Assembly: GCA_964411985.1 (NCBI GenBank)
Contig: CAYPNF010000010.1
Span: 124,001 to 188,000, forward strand
Length of the DNA: 64,000 nucleotides
Direction: 5' to 3'
Source: CAYPNF01 sp964411985
Lineage (GTDB): Bacteria; Verrucomicrobiota; Verrucomicrobiia; Limisphaerales; J093
Positions 59,947 through 64,000 of this stretch are shown piece by piece (the stretch's first letter is position 1; every line of letters begins with the position of its first letter). A model generated the notes under the pieces. It was given only the letters and a program-made list of their open reading frames with translations. It was not told where the DNA came from and did no database searches. The position numbers and the translations under genes were made by a program.

Positions 59947-61701
59947 CTACGGCGACCTCACCCGGTAGAACCGGGTGGGCGAGTTCGTCCCCTCCGGATC
60001 CGTGAAGCTGAGGGATCCATTGGAGAGGCTGTTTGTCAGGAGCGGGATCCAAGTGGGGTTGACGAGGGCTGTGGTAGCTTCCAGCAGGATCGGAATGTTG
60101 GTGGTGCCAGTGATGGTGAGGTTGAGGCCATCTGAGCCGATCCTGGTGGCTTGGAGCGTTGGATTCCATAGTACCGCAGGGCGGTCAGCCAGACTGTTCG
60201 TCCAGCCTATCTGATCAGGAAGATAGTACAGGATCGCAGGGCTTCCACTCCAGATCGGCATCTCAAACCAACGCTCGTAAACCGTGGGAGCTTGGCCAGC
60301 AAAAAAAACAGACTCCAGTTTGTCGCATTGGGAAAAGGCATACTCTAGGATGTTCAGATTATCGCCAAGAACTGTGACAGTCGTAAGGTTCGTACAATAG
60401 TCGAATGCATTAGGTCCCAGCACCGTGACGCTGGGGGGCACTACGACTCTCGTCAAGTTCACACATGATTTGAAGCAAGCTGAACCTATTGCTGTAACAC
60501 TGTCGGGAATCGTAACCGAGGCCAAACTGGAACAGCCCGAAAACGCATTTCCTCCAATCCGAAGGACTCTCTCGGGCATGGTTATATTGGTCAAGGCCAC
60601 GCAGTCCTGGAAGAGACCGCTCCCAATATTGGTAATGCCATCCATGAGGGTAGCGCTGGTGAGTGAGTAGCAACCGCCAAATGCCCCATCCATATACCTG
60701 ACACTGCCTGGAACGGTTATACTAATAAGGCCACAAGATAGACATTTTCCGCCAAGATTTGTGATACCCTCAGGGAGGTTTACGTTGGTGAGTGCTCTAT
60801 CACCTGCAAAGACGCGTTGTCCGAGGCTCCGTATGCTATCAGGGAGGGTCAACTCCCTGAGGTTGCCGCACGAAGAAAAAGCATCATCGGAGATAGAGAT
60901 CAGCCCAGCAGGCAGGTCAACTTTCTGCAACTGGTAACAGTGGTAGAAGGCTGCCTTGCTGATGTTCGTAACTCCGCTTTGGATCGTAACATTGGTGAGT
61001 CCAAAACACTCATAGAAAGCCTTCTCGAGATTGGTTACGCTACCAGGGATCGTGACTGTCGAGAGGCTGTTGCAGTGCATGAAGACATAATTTGTCAAAC
61101 TCCTGACGCCGTGTCCTATTGTCAGGTTTGTCAGCGAAAGACAACCCTCAAATGCACTCCTGTCTATCCTGGCAACACTCCCTGGAATCGCAACACTGCC
61201 CAAGTTCGTACAGTTCAGGAAAGCGCCGCTTCCGATGTTCGTAATGCTGGTTGGGATGCTGACGTTAGGGATTTGTTGGCAGTAGCCGAATGCCCCTGAA
61301 GAAATCTGTTTTAGGCTATGCGGTATGACGATTGGGTTTAACAGGTTGAAGCATTGGCTGAACGCATTGTTTCCTAAGTTGGTGAGGGTTCCCGGGAGGT
61401 TGACATTCGTGAGATTCTCGCACGCCCTAAAGGCTGACGATCCTACGGAACCTAGCCCTTCAGGAAGCTGGATGCTGTATACGTTTGTGCAGAACGCGAA
61501 AGCGGAATCGGCAATTGCGGCCACCGGCAACCCACCAGCCATGGTGGGGACTATGACTTCTCCTCCAGGCCCATTATACTTGGTGATGGTAAGGCCAGTG
61601 CTGTTGGTGGCGTAGCTAAAATCCCCATCTTGTTGTGCTTCCATCTCCCCTTGCCATGCGAGCAGGAGACACCCCATGAGTACCAGTAGAGCCCTTTGCA
61701 T
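59947..61701 (-). CDS. Secreted BspA-like leucine-rich repeat protein
   Basis: A 584-residue protein with a signal peptide (ALLVLMGCLLLAWQGEMEA). It holds about 17 LRR_5/BspA repeats of 23 residues, e.g. IGSGAFLNCTNLGSVAIPGS and LGNNAFSQCFNLLNPIVIPH (pattern I...AF..C..L..V.IP.S(V/L)). A C-terminal domain of about 90 residues (LNLTITGTTNIPILLEATTA) ends RFYRVRSP, like other secreted proteins of this phylum. BspA proteins mediate adhesion. The two copies of the 79-bp repeat lie on either side, so the gene may have been inserted between them or duplicated with them. Confidence 0.9.
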   Translation of the reverse strand: MQRALLVLMGCLLLAWQGEMEAQQDGDFSYATNSTGLTITKYNGPGGEVIVPTMAGGLPVAAIADSAFAFCTNVYSIQLPEGLGSVGSSAFRACENLTNVNLPGTLTNLGNNAFSQCFNLLNPIVIPHSLKQISSGAFGYCQQIPNVSIPTSITNIGSGAFLNCTNLGSVAIPGSVARIDRSAFEGCLSLTNLTIGHGVRSLTNYVFMHCNSLSTVTIPGSVTNLEKAFYECFGLTNVTIQSGVTNISKAAFYHCYQLQKVDLPAGLISISDDAFSSCGNLRELTLPDSIRSLGQRVFAGDRALTNVNLPEGITNLGGKCLSCGLISITVPGSVRYMDGAFGGCYSLTSATLMDGITNIGSGLFQDCVALTNITMPERVLRIGGNAFSGCSSLASVTIPDSVTAIGSACFKSCVNLTRVVVPPSVTVLGPNAFDYCTNLTTVTVLGDNLNILEYAFSQCDKLESVFFAGQAPTVYERWFEMPIWSGSPAILYYLPDQIGWTNSLADRPAVLWNPTLQATRIGSDGLNLTITGTTNIPILLEATTALVNPTWIPLLTNSLSNGSLSFTDPEGTNSPTRFYRVRSP

Positions 61702-61714
61702 CGCGCGGGTGTAC

Positions 61715-61720
61715 TATAAT
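61715..61720 (+). promoter_or_regulatory. -10 box TATAAT between divergent genes
   Basis: A perfect TATAAT lies 8 bp before the ATG at 61729 in a 27-bp gap after the LRR start. The -35 region (CCCTTT at 17 bp) is poor. It may drive the micro-ORF and repeat copy 2 as a leaderless transcript. Confidence 0.4.
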
Positions 61721-61728
61721 GGCTCGAG

Positions 61729-61866
61729 ATGATCAAGGCATTCGTCGGGGGGGAGGTTCGCACTTGGTACGGCATGCAGAAGGGCAAAGAGTCCAAGACC
61801 TACACCCTCATGTACGGCGTGGACATCGGCAGTGCCCTTTGCCTTGAGAGGTTGAAGACAGCATGA
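61729..61866 (+). CDS. 45-aa micro-ORF before repeat copy 2
   Basis: A 45-codon frame from the ATG at 61729, ending one base before repeat copy 2. Its codon use looks like protein (MIKAFVGGEVRTWYGMQKGK, TLMYGVDIGSALCLE). No family recognised; it might be the tail of a longer phage-type protein. The strong -10 box upstream is the other support. Confidence 0.35.
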   Translation: MIKAFVGGEVRTWYGMQKGKESKTYTLMYGVDIGSALCLERLKTA

Positions 61867-61867
61867 T

Positions 61868-61946
61868 GTTTTCGCCAGGGGGCTCGTGTTTGCCCCTTGG
61901 TTTCCTGGGATCAGCCAAGTTATCACTCTTGGTTAGTTGGTGCCCC
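61868..61946 (+). repeat. 79-bp structured repeat, copy 2
   Basis: Second copy of the element at 59826-59904. The stem CCAGGGG/CCCCTTGG is kept, and CCAAG/CTTGG is perfect here. It is followed by a different hairpin (CCCC 61943-61946 with GGGG 61969-61972, inner CGCGG/CCGCG) and a weak T-run (61982-61985), so the terminator shape is kept although the bases are not. Confidence 0.75.
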
Positions 61947-62035
61947 ATTCGTCGCGGCTAACCCGCGAGGGGTGGGTGGGCTTTTCTGGGGGGTATCAGG
62001 AGCGGACGCCGAAACAGAACGTGCCTTGGGGGATT

Positions 62036-62425
62036 CTAAGCGCCATCCTCCTTCACCCCCATCACCCAGGCTTTCGCTTCCTCCATGTCTTTGAACACTC
62101 TGATGGAGATCTGGGGGTTGGTGTTCAGGGTTTGAAACATTCTCGCCAAACCGATCTGCACAGGGTGGCTTCCGACGATGGCACTCTTGAACTGATTTGT
62201 GAAATGCCGTCCTTGCCGCTCTTTTGCAACCGACCAGATATCGGAACTGCTGACATTCCCAGGCAATGTGGTTTCGCTGATGTCCAGGATCCTGTGAGGG
62301 GTCGCCTCCGATTCGTCCTCGATCTTCGCCACTTCCAATAATAACCGTCTCAAGTCACCGGCTTCGACACCGCCACTCAACACAATGTGGAGCACGTTGT
62401 CCAAAAGGGTGATCTGGTAGGGCAT
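62036..62425 (-). CDS. STAS/SpoIIAA-like domain protein
   Basis: A 129-residue protein with the alternating strand/helix layout of STAS/SpoIIAA-like proteins: MPYQITLLDNVLHIVLSGGV, DLRRLLLEVAKIEDE, PHRILDISE (the conserved LDxS-like strand, here with DIS), KSAIVGSHPVQIGLARMFQ and a C-terminal helix typical of the group (VFKDMEEAKAWVMG). It may be a partner-switch regulator or a lipid-binding protein. Confidence 0.7.
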   Translation of the reverse strand: MPYQITLLDNVLHIVLSGGVEAGDLRRLLLEVAKIEDESEATPHRILDISETTLPGNVSSSDIWSVAKERQGRHFTNQFKSAIVGSHPVQIGLARMFQTLNTNPQISIRVFKDMEEAKAWVMGVKEDGA

Positions 62426-62458
62426 GGCAAAGTTGATACCAGACCACCTCAGACCGCG

Positions 62459-62842
62459 TCAAAACAGCAAAAGGCACCTTCCGGATGGACCTAGGTCGCC
62501 TACCTCTGCCATCAAAGCATAAATTCCCACCGCCAACATGATCCGCTCTGACCGGTCTTGCTCACTTTTCTGGGTGATTCCGATACTTTGCTCGCATGAA
62601 ATGCCCTGCGGGAGCCACCGCGAGTCGAAGAAAGCAACCGGGGAGACGGGTTGTATGCGCCATGGCGCCAGGGTGTCATAGCCCGGGCTCCTTCTCAGCC
62701 TCAATTCTTCAGCATACCGCATGTGTCGAACATTCTTTTGCGGCTTTTCGGTCTCTGGGGCGCCACCCGGAGGTCCACAACCTTTCGGCCGAACTGGGCA
62801 GGTGCCACCTATTTCCATAGTCCGAATCTTACCGCCTTCCAA
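62459..62842 (-). repeat. Longer copy of the dispersed repeat (open on the minus strand)
   Basis: Part of this stretch (62690-62735 and CCATAGTC at 62814) matches 46060-46130. On the minus strand it gives an open frame of 127 codons with low-complexity character (NVRHMRYAE, SRWLPQGISC, QDRSERIMLAVGIYAL). The match to a non-coding copy near the CRISPR locus suggests a repeat family rather than a gene. Confidence 0.45.
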
Positions 62843-62970
62843 AACCCCAAGCGGTGCCTACCTCGGAGGCGGTGCCAGGCCCAGACCGTCACGAAGCCAA
62901 TCACGAATCCGAGCGCGAAGCACTTGAGCAGGAACTTTATGAAGTAGCGAGGATTGAGGAAGTTGTGCAT
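62809..62970 (-). CDS. Small single-pass membrane protein
   Basis: 53 residues from the ATG at 62970. One clear membrane helix (FLLKCFALGFVIGFVTVWAW) and a basic tail. The longer frame to 63120 has no protein character before it. It follows the DUF932 gene on the same strand. No family can be given. Confidence 0.4.
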   Translation of the reverse strand: MHNFLNPRYFIKFLLKCFALGFVIGFVTVWAWHRLRGRHRLGFWKAVRFGLWK

Positions 62971-63123
62971 TTGCTGTTTGTTCTGTTGGGTTTCTGTTAC
63001 CGCCACCGAGCGGTGTCCAGAGGGCGCGCCCTTTGGCCGAGGATCCAAGGGGTGGAGCCCCTTGGCCGGGAAGGAAAGGGCCGGGGCTTTGTCGGCCCCG
63101 GCTTGTTCTCCCATGTCCATTCC

Positions 63124-63948
63124 CTACGCCGGGAACGAAAGCCACTTGTCAGCGAGATTCCAGAGTCGGAGGTTCAAGTCGACCGACTGGGTGAGGCCGG
63201 TCACCGCGCGCATGCGGCCGATGATTTTTCCGCCTGGGCTCCGCCTCCAGCCTTTCAAGCCACCTTGGGTCAGGTGCTCTTGGACGCGGTTCAGGACTCG
63301 CCAAAGGTCGTTGCCGGCGTCGTCGTAACGGAGCGCTCGCAGAAGCTTGCCAGGCTCCACTGGGGCCAAGGCCAGGTCTTCGTAGCGGAGTTGCATCGCC
63401 TCGGTGGCAAACTGCTCCGATTCCGCTGGGGTCAGCCGCCGTGCCTTCATCTGGCCTACGCGATCGGTCACCTTGGGCAGATTCTGTGCCAGGTCGAAAC
63501 TGGCTTCGATTAGCCGCTCAGGGCTGAAGCCAGAATGGCGGATCTTCAGGCTTTCCAAAGTGCCATCGGAGACCATGAGGCCATTGGCGCAGGAGAACCT
63601 ATAGAGAGCGGCGTGGAGTTGGTAGGCGCTGGTCCCATCGTGGGAATTCAACAGGGCGATTTCCGCCGTGTACTCTCCAGCCACCGCGAGCTCGTCACGT
63701 TTCTGGAAGCGAATCAGGTGCCGCTGGAATCCCTTGCGGTTTTCCAACCGCACGCGTTGTTCCTGAGCTTGGACCGGAGCCCAGCCAGCACCGCGCATGG
63801 CATTCACAACCTGCGAAGTGGGCAGGAAGGTGTAGCGTTCGCTCAAGTCCTCAATGGCCTGGGGCGCGAACACGGAGGGGGCCTGGGTTCGGAGTTGGTC
63901 GTCACTGAGTTCATGACGGCTCTTCATGATGCAATTAGGGTGATACAT
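63124..63948 (-). CDS. DUF932 phage/plasmid-type protein
   Basis: A 274-residue protein of the DUF932 (phage/plasmid-like, TIGR03299-related) family: RYTFLPTSQVVNAMRGAGW, KGFQRHLIRFQ, EIALLNSHDGTSAYQLHAAL and RFSCANGLMVSDG are its characteristic segments. AAAGGA lies eight bases before the ATG at 63948. DUF932 proteins are common on plasmids, phages and integrative elements; function unknown. It suggests that mobile DNA continues past the right edge. Confidence 0.88.
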   Translation of the reverse strand: MYHPNCIMKSRHELSDDQLRTQAPSVFAPQAIEDLSERYTFLPTSQVVNAMRGAGWAPVQAQEQRVRLENRKGFQRHLIRFQKRDELAVAGEYTAEIALLNSHDGTSAYQLHAALYRFSCANGLMVSDGTLESLKIRHSGFSPERLIEASFDLAQNLPKVTDRVGQMKARRLTPAESEQFATEAMQLRYEDLALAPVEPGKLLRALRYDDAGNDLWRVLNRVQEHLTQGGLKGWRRSPGGKIIGRMRAVTGLTQSVDLNLRLWNLADKWLSFPA

Positions 63949-64000
63949 GGGATCTTTCCTTTCTGTTTGTTGTTAGTCTCGAAGGCTCATTGCGCGGAAC

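Noticed and set aside
59826..61946. Idea that the 79-bp repeats are integron attC sites
   Set aside because: No conserved GTTRRRY/RYYYAAC ends are found, no integrase is near, and the gene between them is on the opposite strand.
62459..62842. A 127-residue minus-strand protein
   Set aside because: Part of it is a dispersed repeat with a clearly non-coding copy near 46.1 kb; annotated as a repeat instead.
1..64000. tRNA, rRNA or integrase gene as an island border
   Set aside because: No cloverleaf-type GTTC box context or rRNA segment and no tyrosine or serine recombinase motif was noticed on either strand; a tRNAscan-SE and integrase HMM run would be decisive.

Overview
The window looks like a chromosome segment of a Verrucomicrobiota bacterium, probably of the Limisphaerales/Pedosphaera type. 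The evidence is a Verrucomicrobia-style pseudopilin (GFTLIELLVVIAIIAILAG), an ECF sigma factor fused to a periplasmic repeat domain, an M56 sensor peptidase fused to a redoxin-like domain, a PEP-CTERM protein, and several large secreted FG-GAP, LamG, BspA-LRR and UnbV proteins. No rRNA or tRNA gene was seen.

Layout. (1) 1-12.2 kb is ordinary chromosome: a LamG protein cut by the window edge, a CRTAC/UnbV protein with an exported Gfo/Idh/MocA oxidoreductase, a heparinase-II/III-type lyase, a NatAB-like ABC exporter, a pseudopilin and the C-terminal half of dprA. (2) dprA ends abruptly near 12.2 kb. From there to at least 38 kb the content is that of a mobile island: a rolling-circle (HUH) replication protein, a mobilisation operon (MobC-like, relaxase, two small proteins) with an oriT-like inverted repeat, a radical SAM protein, two related ankyrin proteins, an EEP-fold/nuclease-fold pair, and a tightly overlapping operon with an archaeo-eukaryotic-type primase and a RuvC-like nuclease. 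Secreted cargo (vWA/FG-GAP protein, a matrixin-like protease with a partner) sits inside it. (3) 37.7-45.9 kb holds a PLD-fold protein with an altered HKD motif, a BlaI/M56 regulator pair with visible operators, a sigma-factor fusion, a PEP-CTERM peptide and a SWIM-finger protein. (4) 46.2-53.2 kb is a complete type II-C CRISPR-Cas locus: tracrRNA (minus strand), cas9, cas1, cas2 and an array of 32 repeats and 31 spacers. (5) 53.3-64 kb is accessory DNA: a nuclease-like hypothetical, a secreted protein with three tandem FlgE/F/G-like modules, an ASCH protein, a BspA-LRR protein flanked by two copies of a 79-bp structured repeat, and a DUF932 phage/plasmid-type protein.

How the parts work together. 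The CRISPR locus is the clearest complete system. cas9, cas1 and cas2 overlap and all expected catalytic residues are present. The tracrRNA is divergent from cas9 and matches only 10 nt of the repeat, while the rest of the repeat folds on itself; this is an unusual guide architecture. The minus-strand tracrRNA implies that the array is transcribed toward cas2, away from its degenerate end repeat. The replication and mobilisation genes suggest that much of 12-38 kb arrived as an integrated mobilisable element that interrupted dprA. The other end of that element is not recognisable here.
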